Assembly (NCBI GenBank): GCA_021806685.1
Contig: JAJZQU010000003.1
Span: forward strand, 1 to 40,545
Reading direction: 5' to 3'
Source of the DNA: a bacterium
GTDB taxonomy: Bacteria > Patescibacteriota > Patescibacteriia > 2-12-FULL-60-25
DNA: 40,545 nt
Shown here: one piece after another, positions 32,734-40,458 of the stretch
How the letters are laid out: the number at the start of each line of letters is the position of its first letter
How positions within the stretch are numbered: position 1 is the stretch's first letter
Translations under genes and position numbers: made by a program
The notes under the pieces: generated by a model
What the model saw: the letters and a program-made list of their open reading frames with translations, nothing else
What the model was told of the DNA's origin: nothing
Database searches by the model: none

Positions 32734-33342
32734 ATGGCCAGCACAAATATCTTGTACCTTTATGCCCGGGCTTGGCGCCTGCTGCTTTTGGTTACGCTTG
32801 GCGGCATGATTATTGCCTTGCTTGGCTCGGCTATCCAGCCCTTAAAATTTTCATCGACCATCCGCCTGCTGATTACGCAGACAAATGCTACTGGAGTTGA
32901 TCCTTATACTGCCATCAAGTCAACTGAACGCATCGGCCAAAACTTGACCGAGATAATTTATACCAGCAGCTTCTTTAATGCTGTCATGCAGCAGTCAGGT
33001 ATTGACAGTACATATTTCCCACAAGATGAAATAGATAAGCGACAAGAGTGGAAAGATACGGTCGAAACCAATGTCGTGGCAGGAACCGGGATTATGGAAG
33101 TGACTGTCTACCACAAGGATCGCAACCAGGCCACGGCCATTGCTGTTGCCGTTGCTAAAGAATTGGCTGCCCAGGCCCCCAATTATTTTGGTTATTCTGT
33201 CCGTTTGCAAATTATTGACGATCCGCTGCCTTCTAGGTTTTTCGCCAAACCGGACTTCCTGCGCAATGGAGCCTTGGGTGCCCTCTTTGGATTTTTAGTT
33301 GGTTCGTTATGGGTACTGGTTAAGATGAAGGAGATAAGATAG
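32734..33342 (+). CDS. YveK/Wzz-like chain-length determinant protein
   Basis: 202 aa with helices at both ends (about 15-33 and 178-197) and an extracellular middle, the Wzz/CapA topology. Segment PLKFSSTIRLLITQT after the first helix and PSRFFAKPDFLRNGALGALFGFLVGSLWV before the end fit the family. Such proteins control surface polysaccharide length together with polymerases not seen in the window. No kinase domain is fused. Last gene of the operon, followed by a terminator. Confidence 0.85.
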   Translation: MASTNILYLYARAWRLLLLVTLGGMIIALLGSAIQPLKFSSTIRLLITQTNATGVDPYTAIKSTERIGQNLTEIIYTSSFFNAVMQQSGIDSTYFPQDEIDKRQEWKDTVETNVVAGTGIMEVTVYHKDRNQATAIAVAVAKELAAQAPNYFGYSVRLQIIDDPLPSRFFAKPDFLRNGALGALFGFLVGSLWVLVKMKEIR

Positions 33343-33360
33343 TCTTGACATAAATGAAAC

Positions 33361-33386
33361 AAAATAGCTCAATGGAGCTATTTTTT
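33361..33386 (+). terminator. Terminator after the envelope operon
   Basis: aaaatagctc-aatg-gagctatttttt, a 10-bp stem with a T-run on the right and A-run on the left, so it could work in both directions. It marks the left edge of the GC-rich island. Confidence 0.88.
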
Positions 33387-33438
33387 GTATAGTTAGCCAA
33401 ATCCACTTAAACCAAGTCAGCCTTGCTGCCTGGGAGGG

Positions 33439-33467
33439 TTGACAAAAATGATGTTTTGTGCTATATT
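33439..33467 (+). promoter_or_regulatory. Promoter of the first GC-rich surface gene
   Basis: Consensus TTGACA (33439-33444), 17-bp spacer, TATATT (33462-33467). The start codon is about 300 bp downstream. Confidence 0.8.
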
Positions 33468-33768
33468 TACGTATTCTTTTCATGCAAAGTGTGTGCGGCT
33501 CTGGAGCCGTTTTGTGCCAATTGGGAAGCCTTCCTCCTCTTCTCACGCGGCGCAAGACGGCTTGAGGGCCGCACTGCGCGGCAACAGTTTCCGATCTATC
33601 CCACACTGGGAGAGGGAGGTGCTGAGGCCGCATGGTGCGGTTCAGTACATTGACTTTATTTCGAGGGAATTCAAGATCCGACACGTTGCTCATAGTGACG
33701 TGGCCTGTCCCGCATGCGGCGGGCAGAACTAGTTTCTGCCCCTGCAAGGGCAGGAGAAGGAGCTCACA
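33468..33768 (+). promoter_or_regulatory. Long 5-prime leader of the first GC-rich gene
   Basis: About 295 nt of mostly GC-rich leader. It holds ggctctggagcc and ctgcccctgcaagggcag hairpins, the latter just before the SD aaggag (7 bp before ATG 33769). A track ORF (33439-33732) is open through it and ends HSDVACPACGGQN; its ATGs overlap the promoter, so translation would need another start. A structured regulatory leader or a small unrecognised gene are both possible. Confidence 0.45.
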
Positions 33769-35040
33769 ATGATTCGTACGGTCAAGCATCTCTGGGCGGC
33801 GGCTGCTTTGGCAGTTGTCATGTTCTTCAACCTCAACCTTGCGATGGCGCAGTACACTCGGCCTCAGGCTGGCACGGCGCAGACGGGTTGCGATGCAAGC
33901 CACCCCAACATCACGGCGGTCCTCTGCCAGCAGCCCGGCTTCGCAGCCACCTGCAGCCTGTGCATCAACGTACAGGTCAACTGCACGGTGAACTGCGGAC
34001 CGGCGCCGGCAGCGCCTACTGGCACGGGCACTGGCCCGGCAACAACCCCTCCGGCCACGGTCAGGAACGTCTACCATTCGCATGCCGATTGCGGCGAGGG
34101 TGGCAAGATGGTCATTGACGCGAATCGCAGGGAGACCTGCGAGTGTCGCGAGGGCAGCGTCGCGGTGGTTCGCCTGAACACGCGGGTAACGAGCGACCAG
34201 ACAACGAAAGAAGTCCGGTCGATCAACGTCACCACGTGGTACCAGTGCGTTCCGACAGAGAAGGCTCTGGACTTGATCATCGCTGATCTCAAGTCATTCC
34301 GGAAGGAATTCGACTTGTTCAAGGCCCAGCAGGCCGTGATCGACGCTAATCAAGACGCCAAGATCGCTGATCTCTACGCCAAGATCGACAAGGCGCTCAA
34401 GGAGGCCGAAGAGGCCAAGCGGCTGGGACTCAGCGCCATGGCTCGGATCGACGCACTCAATGCGTGGCTCAGTTTCATCCCCGGCGCTTTCATGGAGCTG
34501 CGAAGGGACATCGAGCGCATCAGCGCAGCAGCTGTCAAACTCTCGGTCGCGGCAGGTGTCGGAGCCATGAGCCTTGGCGATGCAGGCACTACGGTCCATG
34601 GGATCGGGTCTGTTGGCTTCCATGGCACCGTCCCCGATACCAGGCTGATCCTCTGGGCAGACGCTCGGTTCGGCTACGGATCATCCGACGGCATCAAGAT
34701 CGACGGCAGCTCCGGACCTCTCTGGACGGCCGGCGGCGCTGCAGGCTTTGGCACGACCTTCGACCAAGAAGGCCGCTTCCAGGGTCGGATCGGTTTCCGA
34801 ACCACGCAGCGGTTCGTCACCGGCGGCAATGGCGAGCACTTCCGCGGCTTCATGCTCTCCGGAGTACTGCAGCTCCGCTACGACATCCCCAAGTCACCGA
34901 TCTTCGTCGGAATTGAGGGTGGGATCGGAAGCGGCAAGGCTTCGTACTTCGGCGGAGAGAAGCCCCAGTCCCGCGCCCACACCGTTACGCCCATCATGCT
35001 TGATGGGAACGTGTTCCTGGGCTTCACCACCAACCTCTAG
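33769..35040 (+). CDS. Exported Cys-rich, coiled-coil, beta-barrel-like protein 1
   Basis: 423 aa with a clear signal peptide (MIRTVKHLWAAAALAVVMFF..., cut after AMA). Then a Cys-rich segment (about 35-85; CSLCINVQVNCTVNC), a Pro/Thr/Gly linker, a second Cys pair (ETCECREG), a coiled coil (about 165-245) and a C-terminal domain of about 170 residues with Gly/aromatic alternation (LILWADARFGYGSSDG, FQGRIGFRTTQRFV, FVGIEGGIG) ending VFLGFTTNL, like an eight-stranded outer-membrane barrel. Strong SD aaggag. GC-rich third positions unlike the flanking genes. Same plan as the gene at 36947. Function unknown. Confidence 0.82.
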   Translation: MIRTVKHLWAAAALAVVMFFNLNLAMAQYTRPQAGTAQTGCDASHPNITAVLCQQPGFAATCSLCINVQVNCTVNCGPAPAAPTGTGTGPATTPPATVRNVYHSHADCGEGGKMVIDANRRETCECREGSVAVVRLNTRVTSDQTTKEVRSINVTTWYQCVPTEKALDLIIADLKSFRKEFDLFKAQQAVIDANQDAKIADLYAKIDKALKEAEEAKRLGLSAMARIDALNAWLSFIPGAFMELRRDIERISAAAVKLSVAAGVGAMSLGDAGTTVHGIGSVGFHGTVPDTRLILWADARFGYGSSDGIKIDGSSGPLWTAGGAAGFGTTFDQEGRFQGRIGFRTTQRFVTGGNGEHFRGFMLSGVLQLRYDIPKSPIFVGIEGGIGSGKASYFGGEKPQSRAHTVTPIMLDGNVFLGFTTNL

Positions 35041-35381
35041 TCGCCAACTAGAAGTTTCCCTCGAGCTTGAGGCGGCAAGGTAACCACTCCTTTGCCGCCT
35101 CGTTCGACACGAGGCACTTACTCTGTAAGTAACTCATGTCGCTGCATAACTCTGTTGTGCAGATGCTCAATAGACAACAAAATTCCCCTCCTGATTTTAG
35201 GATGTTGTGACGGATAAAATGGATTCAGCTACTATCGATTGTTTTAGATCCAACGTTTAAAAATTCACGGCGCCTAAAATTAGGAGGGGAAAAATCTGAC
35301 GGCATACTGTCGGCAGATTGAGTTCGTAACTATTCGTGGCGCTCATGTGCACCGCGAGAAGGTCTCAAGGAGAGAACGACG
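35041..35381. other. Gap holding a hairpin and an inverted-repeat element
   Basis: A stem gaggcggcaa/tttgccgcctc (35069-35101) follows the first gene but has no T-run. At 35181-35201 and 35273-35293 lie inverted copies of attcccctcctgattttagg / cctaaaattaggaggggaa, separated by about 70 bp, which looks like a small non-autonomous element. The last bases hold the SD aaggag, 9 bp before ATG 35382. No convincing promoter seen. Confidence 0.6.
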
Positions 35382-36620
35382 ATGAAGACGAAGAATTTCC
35401 GATTTGGTTTGGCGGCTCTTGTGGGTCTGATTCTCGGCGGTTGCGCTATGGACGCCAAGGAGTGGGACGATCAGCACCCCATTGATGGGGCTGCTGGAAC
35501 TGCAGCAGGCGGTAGCGGCGGAAACTGCGGCACGCCCAGCTGCGGCGGGTCAGGCATCGGAGGCGCGGGTGGCTCGGGCGGCGGCAATCTTTGCACGCCG
35601 GGCGCCGAGTTCCCATGCCAGTGTATGAACCTTTCGGGCAAGTATCACTGCAACGCCGACGGACGTTCGTTCTCGGCCTGCGAGTGCAGCACGCCGGTTG
35701 GCACGTACTGCCGCGACAGCGACAGCGACGGCTTCGGCGACCCGAACCAGTGCGCTCAGTACGCGACCCCGCCGTTCGGCTGGGTCAACAACGGCAGCGA
35801 CTGCAACGACAGTTGCAATACCTGCCACCCCGGCGGTACGGAAGTGTGCGGCGATGGCCTGGACCAGGACTGCAACGGCAGCGACCTCAGCTGTCAGCCG
35901 ACGAACAACACGTACTACAGGGACAGCGACGGCGACAGCTATGGCAGCGCAGAGTCGATCCAGGCGCCAACCAAGCCCGCAGGCTACGCAGACAAGTCCG
36001 GCGATTGCAACGATGCCGATCCCACGGTTCACCCCGGGGCGGTCGAGATCTGCGGCAACGGCAAGGACGACGACTGCGTGGGCGGCGACCAGCCGTGCGG
36101 CGCGGGTGGCTCTGGCGGCGGTAGCCCTGCCAACGAGTGCGTAGGATCGAATCCCGCACGCGAGGTCAAGATCGACTGCACGTCCCATGCCAAGCAGATG
36201 GATGCCAAGGGCGGCCAGGTTCACTACCTGGACCACAACCCCGAGGCGTGCCCGGCCAACTTCCCCAACTGCGTCAAGGCAGAGTGGTGCGGTTACTACC
36301 AGGCAATTCCGAACTGCTCGTCCACCAACGGGAAGCTCACGTGCTCACTGTGGATGCTCCGCTCGACGTCCGAGGACCTGCAGGTCTACCTGCGCGACAC
36401 CGGGGCAGAGAATGATGGCGTTTGCCGCTTTGGCTTCGACATCACCAATCACCTGGCGAGCGGCGAGTACTGCGTGGTCACCATCGACGGCCAGAAGGTG
36501 GCCGAGGCGGATTCCAGCGGAGTGAAGGTCTATACCTCTTCCGTCGGGTCGGCCGAGACCGTCATCAACGTCACAGGTGACCCGCGCTGGGTCAACCTGC
36601 GGCTCCACGTGGCGCCGTAA
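35382..36620 (+). CDS. Lipoprotein with MopE-like Asp/Cys repeats
   Basis: 412 aa. Lipoprotein signal MKTKNFRFGLAALVGLILGGC with lipobox LGGC. A Gly/Ser-rich spacer is followed by a Cys-rich block (CTPGAEFPCQCMN) and two MopE-type metal-binding repeats, YCRDSDSDGFGD...DCNDSCNTCHPGGTEVCGDGLDQDC and YYRDSDGDSYGS...GDCNDADPTVHPGAVEICGNGKDDDC (segments), with Asp-rich loops likely to bind calcium. The C-terminal 150 residues (after a second Gly-rich linker) hold a Cys-rich domain with DLQVYLRDTG and end LRLHVAP. Such repeats are common in Myxococcota and related bacteria, so transfer is plausible. Strong SD. Confidence 0.85.
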   Translation: MKTKNFRFGLAALVGLILGGCAMDAKEWDDQHPIDGAAGTAAGGSGGNCGTPSCGGSGIGGAGGSGGGNLCTPGAEFPCQCMNLSGKYHCNADGRSFSACECSTPVGTYCRDSDSDGFGDPNQCAQYATPPFGWVNNGSDCNDSCNTCHPGGTEVCGDGLDQDCNGSDLSCQPTNNTYYRDSDGDSYGSAESIQAPTKPAGYADKSGDCNDADPTVHPGAVEICGNGKDDDCVGGDQPCGAGGSGGGSPANECVGSNPAREVKIDCTSHAKQMDAKGGQVHYLDHNPEACPANFPNCVKAEWCGYYQAIPNCSSTNGKLTCSLWMLRSTSEDLQVYLRDTGAENDGVCRFGFDITNHLASGEYCVVTIDGQKVAEADSSGVKVYTSSVGSAETVINVTGDPRWVNLRLHVAP

Positions 36621-36642
36621 GGCAGCCACGACTTCTCGATTA

Positions 36643-36733
36643 TCAGCCCTCATGAACGAGCTAAGGGGCTGACAATCACAATCTCAACTGGGGCGCTGGT
36701 TCAGGAATGCTCATCCTGACACCGGCGCCTTTT
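36643..36733 (+). terminator. Two hairpins after the MopE-like gene
   Basis: tcagccc/gggctga (36643-36672), then a long stem ggcgctggttcagga / tcctgacaccggcgcc followed by tttt (36691-36733). The second is a good rho-independent terminator. Confidence 0.8.
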
Positions 36734-36768
36734 GCATTTCTGCTAATTTTAGCTAAATAACTCGCTTA

Positions 36769-36858
36769 GCCTAACTCACCCTGCCCTCTCTTTAGCAAAG
36801 AGAGGGTTCTGATCAGAACCTCCTCTTGCGAAGTAAGAGGAGGCAGGAGGAGTTAGGC
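36769..36858. repeat. 90-bp palindromic element
   Basis: Outer arms gcctaactc...ctgcc and ggcag...gagttaggc, inner hairpins ctctctttagcaaagagag and cctcctcttgcgaagtaagagg, and the perfect centre ggttctgatcagaacc. It stands directly before the promoter of the third GC-rich gene. Confidence 0.8.
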
Positions 36859-36888
36859 TTGACAAATTCCCATTTTTTTGCCTAAATA
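36859..36888 (+). promoter_or_regulatory. Promoter of the third GC-rich surface gene
   Basis: TTGACA (36859-36864), 18-bp spacer, TAAATA (36883-36888). A small hairpin ggacg/cgtcc and SD gaggaggaagg come before ATG 36947. Confidence 0.7.
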
Positions 36889-36946
36889 CGAGCACAACCC
36901 AAAGGCTAAACGGACGTCATACGTCCTCAACGAGGAGGAAGGTCAG

Positions 36947-38356
36947 ATGAGAAACGCACTTTTCATGCTGTTCGTAGGACTCGCTGTCCTACTGCTGGCC
37001 ATGCCAGCTTTCGCGGATGATCCGCCGGATGCCGGCGCGCCATCAGTCGAGGCCTGTGCCAATGCCTGCGGCAAGGCCTACAACATCTGCATCGACGGCA
37101 ACGCACCCGACCTCAAGGCCAAGTGCGGCGCACTGCCAGAGTGCAAAGCCGTCAGCGACGCAGACTTCGCCAGCTACAACGCGTGGTTCAAGTCTTGCAT
37201 CGCGAGCGTCACGGCGCATTGCCATCCGGCCTGCGTGCCCCCGGCCACCACGACCACACCGGCTGGCGGCGACCAAGCACAGCCCGGAACCAAGACGCCG
37301 CAACCTGGTGGCGGACACACGACCCAGACCAAGCGCGACCGACCATCGTCGTACCGGGACAATTGCGTAGCTGCCCAAGGCATCTATCGCAAGACCGAGA
37401 CGACTGATGAGAACGGAATCTTGGTCACACGGGAAGAGTGCCTCAAGCTCCAGGATGCCTTCGACCGCATCGCCAAGATCGAGGCACGGCTGGCTGTGCT
37501 CGAGGGCAATCCTCCGGCACCCGGCACCAAGGCGCCGCCCGGCGTTCAGCAAGACTACCGTACGCTCGAGCAGATCCGCCAAGGCGTCGACAAGATGGGT
37601 GCTGAAGCCGAGAAGCTGCGCATCGCCACGGAGAAGGCCATTGCCAGGTTCGGCACGATGTACAACGACTTGAACCAGCGCATGGGCAAGGTCGAGACCA
37701 ACGTCTCGAACCTGGGTAGCAGAGTGACGACAGTCGAGAGCCGGTTGGACCAGCAAGGCCCGAACGGATCAACGCTGGTGAACTACGGCGCCGCGAGGTT
37801 GCCCTGTTCGCTCTCAGCCTATGGCTCGGTTCACGCCAAGCAGATCTACAGCTACACGATCGGCGCAGTTGGCGGCGAAGCAGCTTGTTCGCTCTTCGGC
37901 AGCAGCAACGGGAGTGCCAACTTCTACTTCGCGGCTGGCATCGGCTACGGCAACAACTACGCCCGAGACAGCCATCTCTACGAGTGGCACATGGAGCCGG
38001 GCGGCATGTTCCGCCTAGGGGACTACGTCAAGTTCCTGATCGGCCCCCGTTTCCAGCGCCACAACGTCTACTCGTTCGAGTCCGGTGCCATCAGCTGGCT
38101 CGGCATCAACAGCGGCCTGCGGTTCCTGTTCAGCAGGGATCAATGGACCCCGTTTGTCCAAGCCAACCTCGGCCTGGGTGCCAGCCACTTCTCGCACCCT
38201 GTCAACGAGGGCCAGCAATACACCCGATTCGATGCTCTTGTGGGCATCAACCTGGGGTTCGAGTTCGACCCGTTCAACACGGCCAAGCCGGTCACGCCAA
38301 GTACGGACAAGCCGGAAGCGAAGACAGCTTCGCGCCGGTTCGTGACCCGCTTCTGA
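36947..38356 (+). CDS. Exported Cys-rich, coiled-coil, beta-barrel-like protein 2
   Basis: 469 aa from ATG 36947 (MRNALFMLFVGLAV), chosen over the longer track ORF because the SD and signal peptide fit; cleavage after AFA. An N-terminal Cys-rich helical part (CANACGKAYNICIDG, CGALPEC), a Thr/Pro/Gly linker, a coiled coil (about 160-265, with MGKVETNVSNLGSRVTTVES), and a beta-rich domain (ANFYFAAGIGYGNNY, VKFLIGPRFQRH, PFVQANLGLGASHF). The last residue is Phe (RRFVTRF), as in outer-membrane barrel proteins. It shares its whole plan with the protein at 33769. Function unknown. Confidence 0.82.
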   Translation: MRNALFMLFVGLAVLLLAMPAFADDPPDAGAPSVEACANACGKAYNICIDGNAPDLKAKCGALPECKAVSDADFASYNAWFKSCIASVTAHCHPACVPPATTTTPAGGDQAQPGTKTPQPGGGHTTQTKRDRPSSYRDNCVAAQGIYRKTETTDENGILVTREECLKLQDAFDRIAKIEARLAVLEGNPPAPGTKAPPGVQQDYRTLEQIRQGVDKMGAEAEKLRIATEKAIARFGTMYNDLNQRMGKVETNVSNLGSRVTTVESRLDQQGPNGSTLVNYGAARLPCSLSAYGSVHAKQIYSYTIGAVGGEAACSLFGSSNGSANFYFAAGIGYGNNYARDSHLYEWHMEPGGMFRLGDYVKFLIGPRFQRHNVYSFESGAISWLGINSGLRFLFSRDQWTPFVQANLGLGASHFSHPVNEGQQYTRFDALVGINLGFEFDPFNTAKPVTPSTDKPEAKTASRRFVTRF

Positions 38357-38387
38357 CCGAATGGTTCGTCCTCCTCCTCGCTCGCGT

Positions 38388-38414
38388 GCGACCCTAACCA
38401 GGTCGCTCTTTTTT
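38388..38414 (+). terminator. Terminator at the right edge of the GC-rich island
   Basis: gcgacc-ctaacca-ggtcgc followed by tctttttt. The next gene's -10 box begins 5 bp later. Confidence 0.85.
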
Positions 38415-38418
38415 ATGT

Positions 38419-38424
38419 TATAAT
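38419..38424 (+). promoter_or_regulatory. -10 box of the holB-like gene
   Basis: Perfect TATAAT only 6 bp before ATG 38431 with no SD, so transcription would begin at or next to the start codon. Confidence 0.7.
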
Positions 38425-38430
38425 CATCCC

Positions 38431-39366
38431 ATGCCATCCAAATATTGGGATGACGTGATTGGCCATGGGCAAGTGGTCGATCTTTTGAAGTTGTGGGTTA
38501 AGACCCCGGCTTTTTCATATCTTTTCTACGGCCCGCCTCATGTCGGCAAATCAACTTTGGCTGAAAAGTTTGTCCGGGCGCTGGTAGATGGAGGTTCCGC
38601 AGGGGACTTGAATCTCCATCCGGATGTGGTTGTGTTTGCGCCGGAAGAAGGTAAAAAAGATATTTCTGTCGAGCAGGTCAGGAAAAATCGCCTAAGGCTT
38701 TATGAACGTCCCCAGTTGGCCAAACAGGTAGTGGCCTTTTTGCCAAAACTTGATCGCTTAAATGAAACCGGGTTTAACGCGCTTTTGAAAGTCATGGAAG
38801 AACCGCCGGCTGATGCTGTTTTTATAGCTGTTGCCGAAAACCTAACACGCATACCATCAACTATCTTAAGCCGGACAGTTTGCGTACCGCTCGGGCTTGT
38901 TTCCCAAAAAGAAATTCAAAAAGGTTTGGAAGCCAAGGGTTTGGCGCCAAAAGAAGCAGAAGAGCGCGCTTTGGTTAGTCGCGGAAGGCCGGGTTTGGCC
39001 ATCCAATCAGATGAAAGCCTGGAAGTTTATGCTTCAGCTGCCCGCCAATTTGTGGCAGGCCCGACAGTCGGCCATCGTTTGGCGGCAACAGAAAAGTTAC
39101 GGCAAGTCTGTGAGTCTCAGGAAGATGTAGCTGCTGCTTGGTCATCGGCCCTCGAATCATGCATGCTGGCTTTGAGGCAAGAGCTGGTCGCTCAAACTCG
39201 TCCGGCATTAATCCTGGCCCAAGGAGTGGCTGATGCCAAAGCCAGTATCAACAGCGCTGTCCAGCCGCGTTTGATGTTGGATGCGGCCAGCCTCCAAGTT
39301 TCGCGCGATTTTTTGCCAATGCCAACCCTTTATCCGAAATATTTCCCATTGAGTTTAACCATTTGA
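38431..39366 (+). CDS. holB: DNA polymerase III delta-prime subunit
   Basis: Clamp-loader subunit of the AAA+ family. The 311-aa protein has FYGPPHVGKSTLAEKFVRAL (Walker A intact, about 30-45), the DnaX/HolB segment KLDRLNETGFNALLKVMEEPP, and sensor-1/arginine-finger area IPSTILSRTVCVPL. No zinc-binding Cys cluster is seen, which separates it from DnaX. It has a leaderless-type start just after the GC-rich island. The beta-propeller gene follows after 7 bp. Confidence 0.88.
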   Translation: MPSKYWDDVIGHGQVVDLLKLWVKTPAFSYLFYGPPHVGKSTLAEKFVRALVDGGSAGDLNLHPDVVVFAPEEGKKDISVEQVRKNRLRLYERPQLAKQVVAFLPKLDRLNETGFNALLKVMEEPPADAVFIAVAENLTRIPSTILSRTVCVPLGLVSQKEIQKGLEAKGLAPKEAEERALVSRGRPGLAIQSDESLEVYASAARQFVAGPTVGHRLAATEKLRQVCESQEDVAAAWSSALESCMLALRQELVAQTRPALILAQGVADAKASINSAVQPRLMLDAASLQVSRDFLPMPTLYPKYFPLSLTI

Positions 39367-39373
39367 TCTTTAT

Positions 39374-40450
39374 ATGTCATCACATTATCTCCGTTTTACT
39401 GCCATTGCGCTCGGCCTGACGCTGTTCGGAGCCGGTTGCTCTTTGACGCCGGCCAAGCCGACCGGTCCGACAGGGCCTGACAGCGGCATTTGGAAAACAT
39501 CTGACCATGGCCAAACCTGGGTTAACAAAAAAGCTTTAGTGGATGGCCCGCGCCTGACTGCCGGCGCAGCTGAGTTTGCGGTTCAGAATTTGACTTTTGA
39601 TCCGCAAGACAGGCTGACAATTTACCTCGGCACCAAGGCTAATGGCTTGGTTTATTCATTGGACGGTGGCGATTCATGGCAGCGTTTCAAGACTTTGGAA
39701 GCGGTTGATGTCAAAGACGTGGCGGTTGACACTAAGAATAAATGCACGGTTTATGCTGCCAGCCAAAACAAGATTTACAAGACCAAGACTTGCGGCCGTG
39801 ATTGGCAAGTAGCCTTTTTCGACCCGCGGACAGACAAGACTTTTACGCAAATCACTCTAGACTGGTTTAACCCGACTTTGCTCTACGCCGGCACAAACGA
39901 TGGTGATGTCTTTAAGTCAACGGATGAAGGCGCGACATGGCAATCGATCAAGCGCGCCAACGCGCCAGTGACATTTATGGTGGTCAGCCCGCAAGACTCG
40001 CGGATTATCTACGTTGGTACTGACGGCGATGGCCTTTGGAAGACTTTGGATGGTGGCATCACCTGGTTGCAGACCAAAAAAGAGTTTGGCAGCATTACCG
40101 AAGCCAGGCGCGTAATCGAGGTCGTGCTTGACCAATCAAATCCCAATCGCGTTTATATCGTGCATCGTTCGGGTATAGCTAAGAGTGAAGACCAGGGCCA
40201 GACGTGGACAGCCATGAAGCTGCTGACTGATGTGGGCGAAGGCAAGATTGCCTGGATGGCCATAGACCCGAATAACAGCAAGAACTTAGTTTATACCGGG
40301 CCAACGGCCATAGTCTTTAGCTTGGACGGGGGACAGACTTGGGAGACTAAAAAGTTACCAGCTACCAGTTTAGGCTCAGTCATCGCCGTTGATCCCAAAG
40401 ACGGCAATGTTATTTACCTAGGTACGACACCGGCACCCAAGAAAAAGTAA
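39374..40450 (+). CDS. Lipoprotein with a seven-bladed Asp-box beta-propeller
   Basis: 358 aa with lipoprotein signal (MSSHYLRFTAIALGLTLFGAGC). The rest consists of about seven repeats of the Asp-box/BNR type: TSDHGQTW, SLDGGDSW, KTCGRDW, STDEGATW, TLDGGITW, SEDQGQTW, SLDGGQTW, at spacing of about 45 residues. The fold is that of sialidase-like or Ycf48/VPS10 propellers; no sialidase catalytic residues are apparent, so I infer a binding or assembly role at the outer cell surface. Confidence 0.88.
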   Translation: MSSHYLRFTAIALGLTLFGAGCSLTPAKPTGPTGPDSGIWKTSDHGQTWVNKKALVDGPRLTAGAAEFAVQNLTFDPQDRLTIYLGTKANGLVYSLDGGDSWQRFKTLEAVDVKDVAVDTKNKCTVYAASQNKIYKTKTCGRDWQVAFFDPRTDKTFTQITLDWFNPTLLYAGTNDGDVFKSTDEGATWQSIKRANAPVTFMVVSPQDSRIIYVGTDGDGLWKTLDGGITWLQTKKEFGSITEARRVIEVVLDQSNPNRVYIVHRSGIAKSEDQGQTWTAMKLLTDVGEGKIAWMAIDPNNSKNLVYTGPTAIVFSLDGGQTWETKKLPATSLGSVIAVDPKDGNVIYLGTTPAPKKK

Positions 40451-40458
40451 AAAAGTCA

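Noticed and set aside
33361-33440. tRNA gene at the left edge of the GC-rich island as an integration site
   Set aside because: The segment folds only as a simple terminator; no cloverleaf or TTCGA arm is visible.
35550-36415. Overlapping 228-, 177- and 148-aa ORFs in the MopE-like gene
   Set aside because: GC-rich shadow frames made of Ala/Arg/Thr/Val runs; the lipoprotein frame has signal, SD and repeats.
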